This document shows, piece after piece, positions 47,383 through 61,668 of a stretch of 64,000 bases of DNA. Origin of the DNA: Ureibacillus composti (GTDB lineage Bacteria > Bacillota > Bacilli > Bacillales_A > Planococcaceae). The stretch lies in NCBI GenBank assembly GCA_030348875.1, contig JAUCEP010000002.1, positions 699,001 to 763,000 on the forward strand, written 5' to 3'. A program made the translations under genes and the position numbers. How positions within the stretch are numbered: the stretch's first letter is position 1; every line of letters begins with the position of its first letter. A model generated the notes under the pieces. That model searched no databases, had not been told where the DNA came from, and saw only the letters and a list, made by a program, of their open reading frames with translations.

Positions 47383-47931
47383 ATGAATTCTTTACAAGAT
47401 ATACAAAACCAATTGTCTCAGTTACTTAGCGAATTTGAGGAACAAGTTCAATTTTTCCCAAAACAACTCTTAGTTATTGGTTGCTCAACATCGGAAATTG
47501 CAGGATCTAAAATAGGGACTGCAGGAGCAATTGAAATTGCAGAAGTGCTTTACAAAGAGTTAAAAGAGTTTGCAAAAAAACATGAGCTTTATTTAGCATT
47601 TCAAGGCTGTGAACATATAAACCGTGCATTAACACTTGAATACGAGGCAGCACTACATTACTCTTTAGAACCAGTAACGGTAGTACCTGTGAAACATGCA
47701 GGTGGTTCAATGTCAGCATATGCATTTACTCAAATGGAAAACCCAGTTGTTGTAGAGCATATCCGTGCACATGCAGGAATTGATTTTGGTCAAACACTTA
47801 TTGGGATGCATTTAAAAGAAGTAGCAATCCCTGTACGTACATCTGTTCGTCAAATCGGTGATGCAATTGTAACGATTGCCAAAACACGACCAAAGCTAAT
47901 TGGTGGAGAAAGAGCTGTTTATACAAGATAG
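47383..47931 (+). CDS. ywlG: TIGR01440/DUF436 family protein (YwlG)
   Basis: A 182-residue protein of an uncharacterised Firmicute family (YwlG). Motifs such as GCSTSEIAGSKIGTAG, AFQGCEHINRALT and HAGGSMSAYAF are typical; the conserved Cys and His suggest metal or cofactor binding, which is inference. It starts eight bases after rpiB and lies before glyA, the same order as in B. subtilis. No function is claimed. Confidence 0.85.
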   Translation: MNSLQDIQNQLSQLLSEFEEQVQFFPKQLLVIGCSTSEIAGSKIGTAGAIEIAEVLYKELKEFAKKHELYLAFQGCEHINRALTLEYEAALHYSLEPVTVVPVKHAGGSMSAYAFTQMENPVVVEHIRAHAGIDFGQTLIGMHLKEVAIPVRTSVRQIGDAIVTIAKTRPKLIGGERAVYTR

Positions 47932-48043
47932 TGGAGTAAACAGCCACTTCTTCTAATAGTAGTTTTCAGAAAAGTTTGATATAAATCCGAAAGATGGGTT
48001 TTTGTCATAGATAAATACTTAATAACTTAGGGGGATATTTACA

Positions 48044-49303
48044 ATGGCTTATGAAAAACTAGCAGCACAAGATCAAGCAGTACTAGCGGGGATTTTAGCG
48101 GAGAAAAAACGACAACAAGCTAATATCGAATTAATTGCATCAGAAAATATAGTATCTCAAGCAGTAATGGAAGCTCAAGGTTCTGTTTTAACAAACAAGT
48201 ATGCTGAAGGTTATCCAGGTAAACGTTACTATGGTGGATGTGAGCATGTAGACGTTGTTGAAGATATCGCTCGTGATCGTGCGAAAGAGATTTTTGGTGC
48301 AGAATATGCAAACGTTCAACCACACTCTGGTGCACAAGCTAACATGGCTGTATACTACACAATTCTTGAACCAGGCGATACGGTTTTAGGTATGAACCTT
48401 TCTCATGGTGGTCACTTAACACATGGTTCACCAGTTAACTTCTCTGGTGTACAATATAACTTCGTTGAATATGGTGTTACAAAAGATACAAATGTAATCG
48501 ATTATGAAGATGTACGTGCAAAAGCTTTAGAACATAAACCAAAGTTAATTGTGGCTGGTGCTTCTGCATACCCACGTGAAATTGACTTCAAAAAATTCCG
48601 TGAAATCGCTGACGAAATCGGTGCATATTTCATGGTGGATATGGCGCACATCGCTGGTCTTGTTGCTGCTGGTGAACATCCATCTCCAGTTCCATATGCT
48701 GACTTTGTAACTTCAACTACACATAAAACATTACGTGGTCCACGTGGTGGCTTAATTTTAGCTTCAAAAGAATGGGAAGCGAAATTAAATAAATCTGTAT
48801 TCCCTGGAATTCAAGGTGGCCCATTAATGCACGTGATCGCTGCTAAAGCTGTAGCATTCGGCGAAGCATTACAACCTGAATTTAAAGAGTATGCTCAACA
48901 AATTAAAGCGAACGCTAAAGTATTAGCTGAAACTTTAAGCAGCGAAGGATTAGAAATCGTATCTGGTGGTACAGATAACCACTTATTATTAGTTAACGTA
49001 AAATCAGTTGGTTTAACTGGTAAAGTGGCAGAACATGTACTTGATGCAGTTGGAATTACAACAAACAAAAACACAATTCCTTACGATGAAGAAAAACCTT
49101 TCGTAACTTCTGGTATCCGACTTGGTACAGCTGCTGTAACAAGTCGTGGGTTCAAAGAAGAAGACTTAAGAGAAGTTGGTTTAATTATTGCAAAACTTCT
49201 TAAAAACCCAGAAGACGAAGCAACAAAACAAGAAGCTACAAACCGCGTTAAAGCTTTAACTGACAAATATCCAATTTACGAAGATTTAGTGACAAACTAC
49301 TAA
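48044..49303 (+). CDS. glyA: Serine hydroxymethyltransferase
   Basis: A 419-residue PLP enzyme that converts serine and tetrahydrofolate to glycine and methylene-tetrahydrofolate. The PLP Lys is in [14 protein letters not shown] near residue 229. [14 protein letters not shown] and [11 protein letters not shown] are also present. GGGGGATAT precedes the ATG. AAATCCGAAAGAT at 47983 resembles a single PurR box (11 of 13), which would fit purine control of glyA in B. subtilis, but one imperfect box is weak. Confidence 0.96.
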   Translation: MAYEKLAAQDQAVLAGILAEKKRQQANIELIASENIVSQAVMEAQGSVLTNKYAEGYPGKRYYGGCEHVDVVEDIARDRAKEIFGAEYANVQPHSGAQANMAVYYTILEPGDTVLGMNLSHGGHLTHGSPVNFSGVQYNFVEYGVTKDTNVIDYEDVRAKALEHKPKLIVAGASAYPREIDFKKFREIADEIGAYFMVDMAHIAGLVAAGEHPSPVPYADFVTSTTHKTLRGPRGGLILASKEWEAKLNKSVFPGIQGGPLMHVIAAKAVAFGEALQPEFKEYAQQIKANAKVLAETLSSEGLEIVSGGTDNHLLLVNVKSVGLTGKVAEHVLDAVGITTNKNTIPYDEEKPFVTSGIRLGTAAVTSRGFKEEDLREVGLIIAKLLKNPEDEATKQEATNRVKALTDKYPIYEDLVTNY

Positions 49304-49320
49304 TCCGTTAGTTTTAACAA

Positions 49321-49349
49321 TTGTCGAGTAAAAAGTAATTTGATATAAT
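49321..49349 (+). promoter_or_regulatory. Promoter of the guanidine riboswitch operon
   Basis: TTGTCG (49321-49326) and TATAAT (49344-49349) have a 17-base spacer. Transcription would begin about 50 bases before the riboswitch. Confidence 0.6.
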
Positions 49350-49404
49350 CGAATTCAACATAAGCTCTGATAATTAAATAAAGAGGTTGTCAATTCAACC
49401 TAAA

Positions 49405-49550
49405 TTATGTTTTCTAGGGTTCCGTAACATTCGTTAGTCTGGACCGAGAGAAAACTCATGGAATGCATTACTCAAATTTGTAATTGCTACCATGCCACGG
49501 AGGGATAAAAGCCTGGGAGATACATTAATGTGTCTCTTAGGCTTTTTTTA
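49405..49550 (+). promoter_or_regulatory. Guanidine-I riboswitch (ykkC class) with terminator
   Basis: The conserved blocks of the ykkC RNA appear in order: CTAGGGTTCCG (49414), GTCTGGACCGAGAG (about 49437), and CCACGGAGGGATAAAAGCC (about 49496). The last block runs into a terminator, AAAAGCCTGGGAGA..TCTCTTAGGCTTTTTTT. Guanidine binding should favour the aptamer over the terminator and switch on the two exporters behind it. The aptamer class and its ligand are established; its action here is inferred from position. Confidence 0.92.
49508..49550 (+). terminator. Expression platform terminator of the riboswitch
   Basis: AAAAGCCTGGGAGA pairs with TCTCTTAGGCTTTTTTT. Its 5' arm overlaps the aptamer end, so the two folds exclude each other. 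Confidence 0.85.
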
Positions 49551-49580
49551 TGTTGAGAAATTATTTAGGAGGATAAAAGA

Positions 49581-49934
49581 TTGAACGCAAATTGGATTCA
49601 AGTCGTTATTGGTGCTGTTTTTGAAGTGTTTTGGGCGATAGGTTTAAAGCATGCCTATGACTTCTGGACATGGACTGGGACGTTCATCGCCATAATATTA
49701 AGCTTTTATTTTATGTTAAAGGCTAGTAGTAAACTTCCGGTAGGGTCGGTTTATGCTGTTTTTGTCGGGTTAGGGACAGCAGGAACAGTTATAGTAGATT
49801 TCCTCTTTTTCGGAGAACCATTTAGTCAAGTAAAAGTATTCTTACTTTTACTATTACTAGTAGGTGTAGTTGGTTTGAAATTATTGAGTGGGGAAAGTGA
49901 AGTGGAACAGGTTGAGGAAGGTGAAACAAAATAA
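49581..49934 (+). CDS. SMR guanidinium exporter, subunit 1
   Basis: A 117-residue small multidrug resistance protein with four membrane helices. The essential substrate-binding Glu is residue 15 in GAVFEVFWAIGLKHA, and the Gdx-like pattern PVGSVYAVFVGLGTAGTV follows. The C-terminal tail is acidic. AGGAGG precedes a TTG start. Located behind the guanidine-I riboswitch, it should export guanidinium with proton exchange, probably as a heterodimer with the next protein, as YkkC and YkkD pair in B. subtilis. Its stop overlaps the next ATG by one base. Confidence 0.9.
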   Translation: MNANWIQVVIGAVFEVFWAIGLKHAYDFWTWTGTFIAIILSFYFMLKASSKLPVGSVYAVFVGLGTAGTVIVDFLFFGEPFSQVKVFLLLLLLVGVVGLKLLSGESEVEQVEEGETK

Positions 49935-50248
49935 TGGCATGGGGATATTTAATTGTTGCTGGTTTATTTGAAATGTTTTCTGTAATCATGATTAACAAAA
50001 TGTACGTTGATCGTAATTGGAAGCCTGCAGTTATGATGATTTTAGGCTTTTGCATGAGTTTCTTCTTACTTTCCTTAGCGATGCAAACCTTGCCAATGGG
50101 AACTGCTTATGCAATTTGGACAGGAATTGGTGCATCAGGAGGAGCAATCTTTGGCATGCTATTTTATAACGAGTCCAAAGACTGGAGAAGAATTGCCTGT
50201 ATAGCACTGATCATTAGCGCAACAATAGGATTAAAATTAGTTTCCTAA
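49934..50248 (+). CDS. SMR guanidinium exporter, subunit 2
   Basis: A 104-residue partner of the preceding SMR protein, with four helices and conserved Glu13 in AGLFEMFSVIMI. LPMGTAYAIWTGIGASGGAIFGM is the typical third-helix motif. It overlaps the first subunit by one base. Paired SMR genes often encode obligate heterodimers with opposite membrane orientation. The pair and its riboswitch are inserted between glyA and upp, which neighbour each other in B. subtilis. Confidence 0.9.
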   Translation: MAWGYLIVAGLFEMFSVIMINKMYVDRNWKPAVMMILGFCMSFFLLSLAMQTLPMGTAYAIWTGIGASGGAIFGMLFYNESKDWRRIACIALIISATIGLKLVS

Positions 50249-50543
50249 AAAGTTTTTTGGACCGATCATTATTAGGTTATTTAAGTTCACTAGAGTTTTT
50301 TAATCCTGCGGTTACTCGTCGCAGAAATGATTTTGCTCCTGTGGTTTGTTAAAGTTAAGAGTTTGTCTTAAATGGCTTTTCAAGAATCCATACCACATTG
50401 TTAAAACTATTCGTAATTTTGTTTTATGTTGTCGAAATTTCTGCTATACTATTTTGGATACATTGGGCTTTTACTGACGATTCTTTAATATGAATTGTCA
50501 TTTTTCAAGCAAAAGATTTAGTAACGGTTAGGAGAGAACCATT

Positions 50544-51173
50544 TTGAGTAAAGTTTATGTTTTTGACCATCCATTAATCCAACATAAGTTGACGTATATT
50601 CGTGATAAAAACACTGGTACAAAAGAATTTCGTGAGCTTGTAGATGAAGTAGCTACATTGATGGCGTTTGAAATTACACGAGACATGCCTCTTGTAGAAA
50701 TTGATACTGATACACCAATCCAAACAGCAAAAACAAAAGTATTAGCTGGTAAAAAGTTAGCGATCGTTCCAATCTTACGAGCAGGTTTAGGAATGGTAGA
50801 AGGTGTATTAAAACTAATTCCAGCCGCAAAAGTAGGACATGTTGGTTTATATCGTGATCCAGAAACGTTAAAACCAATTGAATATTATGTGAAACTTCCT
50901 GCAGATGTGGAAGAACGCGATTTTATCGTAGTTGACCCAATGTTAGCTACTGGTGGATCAGCTGTAGAAGCTATCAACTCATTGAAAAAACGTGGTGCAA
51001 AACACATTAAATTTATGTGTTTAATCGCAGCTCCAGAGGGTGTTGAAGCAATTCAAGAGGCACATCCAGATGTAGATATCTATATTGCAGCACTTGATGA
51101 GAAATTAAACGACCACGGTTATATTATTCCAGGGCTAGGCGATGCAGGAGATCGTTTGTTCGGAACAAAATAA
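50544..51173 (+). CDS. upp: Uracil phosphoribosyltransferase
   Basis: A 209-residue enzyme that makes UMP from uracil and PRPP. The PRPP loop is [14 protein letters not shown] near residue 131, and the uracil site is [20 protein letters not shown] at the end. GGAGAGAACC precedes a TTG start. An extended -10 (TGCTATACT near 50445) lies about 90 bases upstream. The region between it and the SMR genes holds nothing else I can name. Confidence 0.95.
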   Translation: MSKVYVFDHPLIQHKLTYIRDKNTGTKEFRELVDEVATLMAFEITRDMPLVEIDTDTPIQTAKTKVLAGKKLAIVPILRAGLGMVEGVLKLIPAAKVGHVGLYRDPETLKPIEYYVKLPADVEERDFIVVDPMLATGGSAVEAINSLKKRGAKHIKFMCLIAAPEGVEAIQEAHPDVDIYIAALDEKLNDHGYIIPGLGDAGDRLFGTK

Positions 51174-51193
51174 TTAAGTGTTAACTATATGAC

Positions 51194-51258
51194 GTTAGCC
51201 TCAATATAGCTTTATATAATGAAGAACATAGACGTCTTTAAAGTTTATTGAGGCTAAC
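51194..51258. repeat. 13-bp perfect inverted repeat between upp and mnaA
   Basis: GTTAGCCTCAATA (51194-51206) and TATTGAGGCTAAC (51246-51258) enclose 39 bases. There is no T-run, so it is not a clear terminator. The TTAGCC/GGCTAA core recurs in the elements at 33748 and 58090. Confidence 0.65.
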
Positions 51259-51335
51259 AAAACATTCTAATAATGCCACTCTATAAAGGGGCGGCGATAG
51301 TTATTTTTTATTAAAGATAAGGAGTGAGATTTCCA

Positions 51336-52457
51336 TTGAGTAAAAAGTGGAAAGTAATGACGATTTTCGGTACAAGACCTGAAGCAATTAAAATGGCTCC
51401 TCTTGTTCTTGAACTAAATAAGCATACAGATAAAATCGATTCGATTGTTACTGTAACTGCTCAACATCGTCAAATGCTTGACCAAGTTTTAGAAACTTTT
51501 GAAATTACCCCAAATTATGATTTAAATATAATGAAGGATCGTCAAACATTAATTGACGTTACAACCAATGCGCTTCAGGGACTAGATCGTGTTATGAAGG
51601 AAGCTAAACCGGATATCGTGCTTGTTCACGGAGATACTTCTACAACTTTTGTAGGAAGCTTAGCTGCTTTTTATAATCAAATAGCGATTGGCCATGTAGA
51701 GGCGGGACTACGAACTGGTAATAAATATTCTCCGTATCCAGAAGAAATGAACCGTCAGCTTACAGGTGTAATGGCTGATTTACATTTTGCTCCAACAGAA
51801 CAATCAAAACAAAATCTCCTAATAGAAAATAAAAAAGAAAATTCTATTTTTGTGACAGGAAATACTGCAATTGATGCATTAAAAACGACAGTTCAGGAAC
51901 AATATAATCATCCGGTTTTAGAAAAAATAGGTGATGATCGGATGATTTTACTAACAGCTCATCGACGTGAAAATTTAGGTGAACCTATGCGTCATATGTT
52001 CCGGGCAATTAAACGATTGTTACAAGAACATGATGATGTACAAGTTGTATATCCGGTACACTTAAATCCGGCAGTTCGTGAAGTTGCAAACGAAATTCTA
52101 GGAAATGACCAAAGAATTCATTTAATTGAACCTCTGGAAGTATTTGATTTCCACAATTTCGCTGCCCGTTCTTATATGATTCTGACTGATTCTGGTGGCG
52201 TACAGGAAGAAGCACCATCATTAGGGAAACCAGTTCTTGTGCTTCGAGATACTACAGAACGACCAGAAGGTATAGCAGCGGGAACTTTAAAACTTGCTGG
52301 AACAGAAGAAGAAACAATCTATCAATTAGCAAAAGAATTGTTAGAAGACGAACAAGCATACTTAAATATGTCTCAAGCATCAAATCCATATGGAGATGGT
52401 CATGCATCAAGAAGAATCGTAGACGCGCTGATTAGTTTCTTTGAAAAAAGTAAATAA
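51336..52457 (+). CDS. mnaA: UDP-N-acetylglucosamine 2-epimerase
   Basis: A 373-residue non-hydrolysing epimerase that converts UDP-GlcNAc to UDP-ManNAc for teichoic acid linkage units. FGTRPEAIKMAP lies near residue 12, VHGDTSTTF near 92, GHVEAGLRTG, the catalytic-region LTAHRRENLG near 210, and SGGVQEEAPSLGKPVL near 288. AAGGAG at 51319-51324 favours TTG 51336; GTG 51324 lies inside that site. mnaA also precedes the atp operon in B. subtilis. Confidence 0.94.
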   Translation: MSKKWKVMTIFGTRPEAIKMAPLVLELNKHTDKIDSIVTVTAQHRQMLDQVLETFEITPNYDLNIMKDRQTLIDVTTNALQGLDRVMKEAKPDIVLVHGDTSTTFVGSLAAFYNQIAIGHVEAGLRTGNKYSPYPEEMNRQLTGVMADLHFAPTEQSKQNLLIENKKENSIFVTGNTAIDALKTTVQEQYNHPVLEKIGDDRMILLTAHRRENLGEPMRHMFRAIKRLLQEHDDVQVVYPVHLNPAVREVANEILGNDQRIHLIEPLEVFDFHNFAARSYMILTDSGGVQEEAPSLGKPVLVLRDTTERPEGIAAGTLKLAGTEEETIYQLAKELLEDEQAYLNMSQASNPYGDGHASRRIVDALISFFEKSK

Positions 52458-52542
52458 TACTCATATAGTTTCTTAGAAAAGCAATTTATGTCTATGAGGA
52501 AGAAAAAAAAGTAAAAAACTATGTTTTCTATGTAAGAAAACC

Positions 52543-52597
52543 CACTTCACATATTTGTCAATATTTTGACAAGATTAGTGTAGTTGTGAAGTTTTTC
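52543..52597 (+). terminator. Terminator after mnaA
   Basis: ACTTCAC pairs with GTGAAGT around an inner TTGTCA/TTGACAA hairpin, followed by TTTTTC. Confidence 0.75.
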
Positions 52598-52608
52598 ACC
52601 TGAACCAA

Positions 52609-52954
52609 TTGACATCAAAATGACCCTATTGTATGCTTACAAAGGGTAATAATGATAAGGGTTTCACATAGTGTAATGTGCTCGAAACACTTGTTATATC
52701 AAGTTTCTACTAGATTGACAGTTCAAACTTTTTGAGTGTCAATTTGCAACGTTTTTCAGACGTCTGATTACAAGAGCATGACAACGGTCGAATTTTGTAT
52801 AAGAGAAAATTCTTACATATGCGAGGATTTTTTACTACTTCTTAGACTAAATGCTACTATATGAAAACCGTTTGTAGTGCATTCACTACACTTGATATTT
52901 CACTACATGGCAAAAGTATCTTTACTCGAAAAAACATCCAGGAGATTAAGACCA
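52609..52954 (+). promoter_or_regulatory. atp operon promoter and long leader
   Basis: TTGACA (52609-52614) and TATGCT (52632-52637), 17 bases apart, form a strong promoter just after the mnaA terminator. The leader to atpI is about 310 nt. It contains the inverted repeat TTGACA..TGTCAA (52715-52742) and the perfect palindrome TCAGACGTCTGA (52756-52767). No gene lies in it. Confidence 0.55.
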
Positions 52955-53326
52955 ATGCTAGATTTGCATCAAATTTTTTCTATGCAGAAGAAAGCGTTAT
53001 TTTTTTTGTTCGCTCTCTGTGCATTAGGATGGGGATTTACGCCCTATCATTCAATCTTTTTAGGGATTGGGTTGGGTGCTTTCTTTGGAACTTACAACTT
53101 TTGGATACTCGTTCGACGTATGGACAAGTTTGATTCTTCCATTAGTGAAGGGAAAAGAGTAGTATCCCTCGGTTCAGCTTTGCGTTTTGGATCAGGTGTT
53201 GCGGCAGTAGCTATTGCCATTACGTTGCCACAATATTTCCATTTAATTAGCACAGTTATTGGGCTAATGATACCGTACGTATTCCTCGTAATCGGGGCGA
53301 TCGTATATTCAGTAAAAAACAAATAA
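52955..53326 (+). CDS. atpI: ATP synthase subunit I (AtpI)
   Basis: A 123-residue membrane protein with four hydrophobic segments, the accessory AtpI that helps c-ring assembly or magnesium supply. The AGGAG at 52940 and family length favour ATG 52955; the frame extends upstream to 52877 without similarity. YNFWILVRRMDKFD and SLGSALRFGSGVAAVA are typical. It opens the operon, 30 bases before atpB. Confidence 0.85.
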   Translation: MLDLHQIFSMQKKALFFLFALCALGWGFTPYHSIFLGIGLGAFFGTYNFWILVRRMDKFDSSISEGKRVVSLGSALRFGSGVAAVAIAITLPQYFHLISTVIGLMIPYVFLVIGAIVYSVKNK

Positions 53327-54070
<744 letters not shown>

Positions 54071-54107
54071 TAATAAAGCGTTTAGTGTATGACATTATTC
54101 AGCTTAA

Positions 54108-54359
<252 letters not shown>

Positions 54360-54377
54360 TTGACTGGTTTAGTGTAA

Positions 54378-54424
54378 AAGTGGCGAAGAGTATTCCACAA
54401 AGAAGAAACTTCGCCATTCCTTTT
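54378..54424 (+). promoter_or_regulatory. Intercistronic hairpin between atpE and atpF
   Basis: GTGGCGAAG pairs with CTTCGCCAT, followed by TCCTTTTG. The 175-bp gap is the longest among atpE to atpA. The hairpin may stabilise the atpE message or partly end transcription, raising the dose of c subunits. Confidence 0.55.
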
Positions 54425-54534
54425 GTATGAAATAGAAGTTTTTCTATATAAATGTTTTATTAAAAATGAATGTAATGAAATTCTTATTATAGATAAGATT
54501 TGATACTTAAGCTCTTGAAGGGAGTGAAACAATC

Positions 54535-55056
54535 GTGGGTTTAGATTATCTAGTACTAGGTGCTGAAGGTCTATCATTTAACGGTGGAGACGTTCTTGCG
54601 ACTCTTGTGATATTCCTTATTTTAATGGCCGTATTAAAGAAAGTTGCTTGGGGTCCATTAATGGGCATTATGCAACAACGTGAAGAATTAGTAGCTAGCG
54701 AAATCGATGCGGCTGAAAAAGCTCGCAAAGAGTCAGCTAAAACTTTAGAAGAACAAAAAACTCTTTTAAAAGAAGCACGTACAGAAGCACAAGCAATTAT
54801 TGAAGGTGCTAAAAAACAAGGCGAAGTTCAACGTGAGGAAATCATCACTGCTGCTCGTGCAGAAGCAACTCGTCTAAAAGATTCAGCTGTTCGAGAAATC
54901 GAAACTGAAAAAGAAAAAGCAATCGCTGCAGTACGTGAAGAAGTGGTTTCACTATCAGTTCTTGCTGCATCTAAAGTCCTTGAGAAAGAAATTTCTGAAG
55001 CAGACAATAGTGCATTAATTAAAGAAACGATTGCGAAGGCAGGCGAAGCGAAATGA
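54535..55056 (+). CDS. atpF: ATP synthase F0 subunit b
   Basis: A 173-residue stator subunit. One N-terminal membrane helix (about residues 19-38) is followed by a long charged coiled coil rich in Ala, Glu and Lys that reaches up to F1. GAAGGGAG precedes a GTG start. Its stop overlaps the atpH start (ATGA), so synthesis of b and delta is coupled. Confidence 0.94.
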   Translation: MGLDYLVLGAEGLSFNGGDVLATLVIFLILMAVLKKVAWGPLMGIMQQREELVASEIDAAEKARKESAKTLEEQKTLLKEARTEAQAIIEGAKKQGEVQREEIITAARAEATRLKDSAVREIETEKEKAIAAVREEVVSLSVLAASKVLEKEISEADNSALIKETIAKAGEAK

Positions 55057-55589
55057 GTCAATCGACTGTAGCTAAACGTTATGCAGGAGCATTGTTTCAA
55101 TTAGCTTTAGAACAAAAAACTGTTGCTGAAGTGAACGCAGATCTTCAGGAGTTAGTGAAAGTATTTGAAACTACTCCAGAAATCCTATCATTATTAGCAA
55201 CTCCTAAATTCTCAATTCAACGTAAAAAAGAAATCGTTGCTGAAATTTTCTCAAATGCAAATTCAGCGGTTGTTAACGTACTTCAATTACTTATTGATAA
55301 AAAGCGCGTAAACGAAGCTCTAAATTTAGCAAGCGAATTCGAAAAATTAGCAGCAGAAGCACAAGGCTTTTCTGCAGCAACTGTTTTCTCTACTCGTGAA
55401 CTTACTGAACAAGAAAAAGAAGATATTTCTTCTTCATTCGGTAAATTAGTTGGGAAAGAAAAACTTAACATTACAAATGTAATCGAACCATCATTACTTG
55501 GTGGCGTTCGTGTTCAAATCGGTAACTACATTTTTGATAACACTATAGCAAACAAGCTAGAGAATCTTAAACGTACGTTAGTTGGTTAA
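55053..55589 (+). CDS. atpH: ATP synthase F1 subunit delta
   Basis: A 178-residue stator subunit that links b to the top of the alpha-beta ring. The N-terminal helical bundle ([16 protein letters not shown]) and the C-terminal motif [26 protein letters not shown] are typical; the latter is longer than quoted only in part. It overlaps atpF by four bases and lies 30 bases before atpA. Confidence 0.94.
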   Translation: MSQSTVAKRYAGALFQLALEQKTVAEVNADLQELVKVFETTPEILSLLATPKFSIQRKKEIVAEIFSNANSAVVNVLQLLIDKKRVNEALNLASEFEKLAAEAQGFSAATVFSTRELTEQEKEDISSSFGKLVGKEKLNITNVIEPSLLGGVRVQIGNYIFDNTIANKLENLKRTLVG

Positions 55590-55607
55590 TCAAAAATAGA
55601 AATGTGA

Positions 55608-57128
<1,521 letters not shown>

Positions 57129-57160
57129 GTTTGAACTCGTTCGAATGTGATTAAAAATGA

Positions 57161-58042
<882 letters not shown>

Positions 58043-58059
58043 GCTTAGCCACTTGCGTC

Positions 58060-58210
58060 GTATAAAAAAGAAAAGCGAAGCACGTTCGCTTAGCCTCGAC
58101 AAGCGTTGGAGAAACCTGACACGTATGCTTGCATACGTGGGAAGGTTTTGAAACGACTCGAGAGGCTAACGTGCGGAGCTAGACAAAATGAAAAGCAGAG
58201 CACGTTATGC
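58060..58210 (+). repeat. Hairpin element inserted between atpG and atpD
   Basis: A long imperfect hairpin: GCACG..TTAGCCTCGA pairs with TCGAGAGGCTAA..CGTGC. Inside lie AAACCT/AGGTTT and a perfect CACGTATGC/GCATACGTG tip. Near-copies GAAAAGCGAAGCACGTT and GAAAAGCAGAGCACGTT flank it, like direct repeats. It has no T-run. The rest of the gap (58211-58350) has a smaller CGCATA/TATGCG hairpin near 58310. It resembles a dispersed Bacillales intergenic repeat, as I recall it. Confidence 0.65.
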
Positions 58211-58334
58211 AGTTTTAGTTTATGAGTTTACCTTGTTGGGTGCACACACAAGGATCATCTTTGACTAAAGCTGCTAACCGCCCTTGCTTAAAAGTAGAAA
58301 GTGTGCGCATACATATACATATGCGTGAAACTAG

Positions 58335-59780
<1,446 letters not shown>

Positions 59781-59786
59781 CACTAG

Positions 59787-60212
<426 letters not shown>

Positions 60213-60223
60213 TTCAATTAATT

Positions 60224-60253
60224 AAAGCGGACAGTTTAGCTGTCCGCTTTTTT
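60224..60253 (+). terminator. Rho-independent terminator after atpC
   Basis: AAAGCGGACAG pairs with CTGTCCGCTTTTTT around TTTAG. It closes the ATP synthase operon. Confidence 0.92.
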
Positions 60254-60427
60254 AACATGCATAAATACAAATCAATTACGTCTAGGTGTTGAATAGTATA
60301 TGGTGGAAAATAATTTTGTAACGAGTATCTATTTTGTGTAACTTCATTTTACACCTTCGATACTAAAAGATCGGCAGTTTAAAATTAAGCAATTAATGAA
60401 ACCAGTTTAAGTTTTGGAGGATTCATC

Positions 60428-60670
60428 ATGGAAGTTTATCAAACATTCGGTATGCAAGCTATTCTTGGTATGGCATCTCATTTGTTTTTTATTGCGATTA
60501 CATTTTACGCGTTACAGGCAATTCGAATAGAACAAATTTTTAAAAAAGGGAATACCTTTAGAATTCAATTAATTTATATATTACTAAGTATTGCTATTGG
60601 CGCAAGTGTATCTAACTTTTTCTTAGATTTTACGGTTTGGTCAGGACAATTGCCTTATTTATTTTCATAG
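60428..60670 (+). CDS. ywzB: DUF1146 membrane protein (YwzB)
   Basis: An 80-residue protein with two membrane helices, about residues 8-29 and 46-66, and a short basic loop (RIEQIFKKGNTF) between them. It matches Bacillus YwzB (DUF1146), which follows atpC in most Bacilli and has no assigned function. TTGGAGG precedes the ATG. It has its own leader after the atpC terminator. Confidence 0.85.
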   Translation: MEVYQTFGMQAILGMASHLFFIAITFYALQAIRIEQIFKKGNTFRIQLIYILLSIAIGASVSNFFLDFTVWSGQLPYLFS

Positions 60671-61668
60671 TGTCAATTTTTCATGTCATAAAATACACTA
60701 GGTTGACATACAATTTTTAGGTTTGATCTAGACGGTGATTTTATGGGGGGAAATATTTCCTAAGTTATATGAGGGTTGAATTATGAATTAAAAATTAAAC
60801 GATTACATATGTACAATGCGAAACATGTTGTAAAAACAAAATTAGTACCTATATTATGTTTCTAATATATTAGATTATATGCCTTGTCAGGACAAATGAC
60901 GTCTTCATTTGTCGTTACAGCACATTTAATCTTAATTCCCTGGGAAATATTGTTGAAGTTTGTTGAAGTAGCTTTGTGCATATGCATATTAAAATAATAT
61001 ATTTTTTAGTTACTTTTAGTAATTCACCATTATAGTTAGTTTTGCGTAATATAAGTATAGATTAATATGAAAATTTAAAGTAAAATAGTGATTTGGATGC
61101 TTGTTTAAGTATGCAAGAAACTGTACTATTAGCTTAGTTTGTGTGTTTTTATAATATTACTTTCATCCGCTATATGTTTTTTGGACTATGGCTTGAAATG
61201 CAGCGTCTAGAAGACTATTATTTATAAGTTGGGTAATTGATACAGGACATTTCTTTTTTGTGAGGTTAACTTATTTCTCATGTGAGTATATGATATTAAA
61301 TGCTAACCTTGTAGATTGGATTGTACACTTACTCTTCTAAAATTATTTGTTGAATGATGAAAGTAAAGCTCTCGATCGTTATGTAATTTTGAATAGGTGA
61401 AAGGTTGTTTGTTTGAGAATTGTTTCAGTTATGGTACTCATCAAAGAATTATTACGTACAAAAGAAATAGCACTTTCTTTTACTGACAGCAATTGATAAA
61501 CAGCTAACCGACTTTTATCGCCAACTATTTTACTGTTATGATGTGATATGCAACAATGCGAACCTTGCGTTAATACGTAAATTATAAAATTCATATTCAT
61601 AATGGCGAGGGGTAATGAAATAGTCGAAATGACTTATATGTTTGGGACAATGGAATTCGGAGGGACGA
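60671..61668. other. Gene-free AT-rich stretch of about 1 kb
   Basis: No credible coding frame is present on either strand; the open frames at 61379-61600 and 61536-61736 (minus) have no ribosome site or family. In B. subtilis ywmA and ywmB lie here. A perfect 9-bp hairpin GACAAATGA/TCATTTGTC sits at 60891-60913, and AGGTTA/TAACCT pairs at about 61260-61310. I see no tRNA, riboswitch or IS end. It may be a decayed gene region or hold unrecognised RNA. Confidence 0.5.

Noticed and set aside
52877..52954. Longer atpI starting at 52877
   Set aside because: The added 26 residues are not hydrophobic like the family start, and AGGAG supports ATG 52955.
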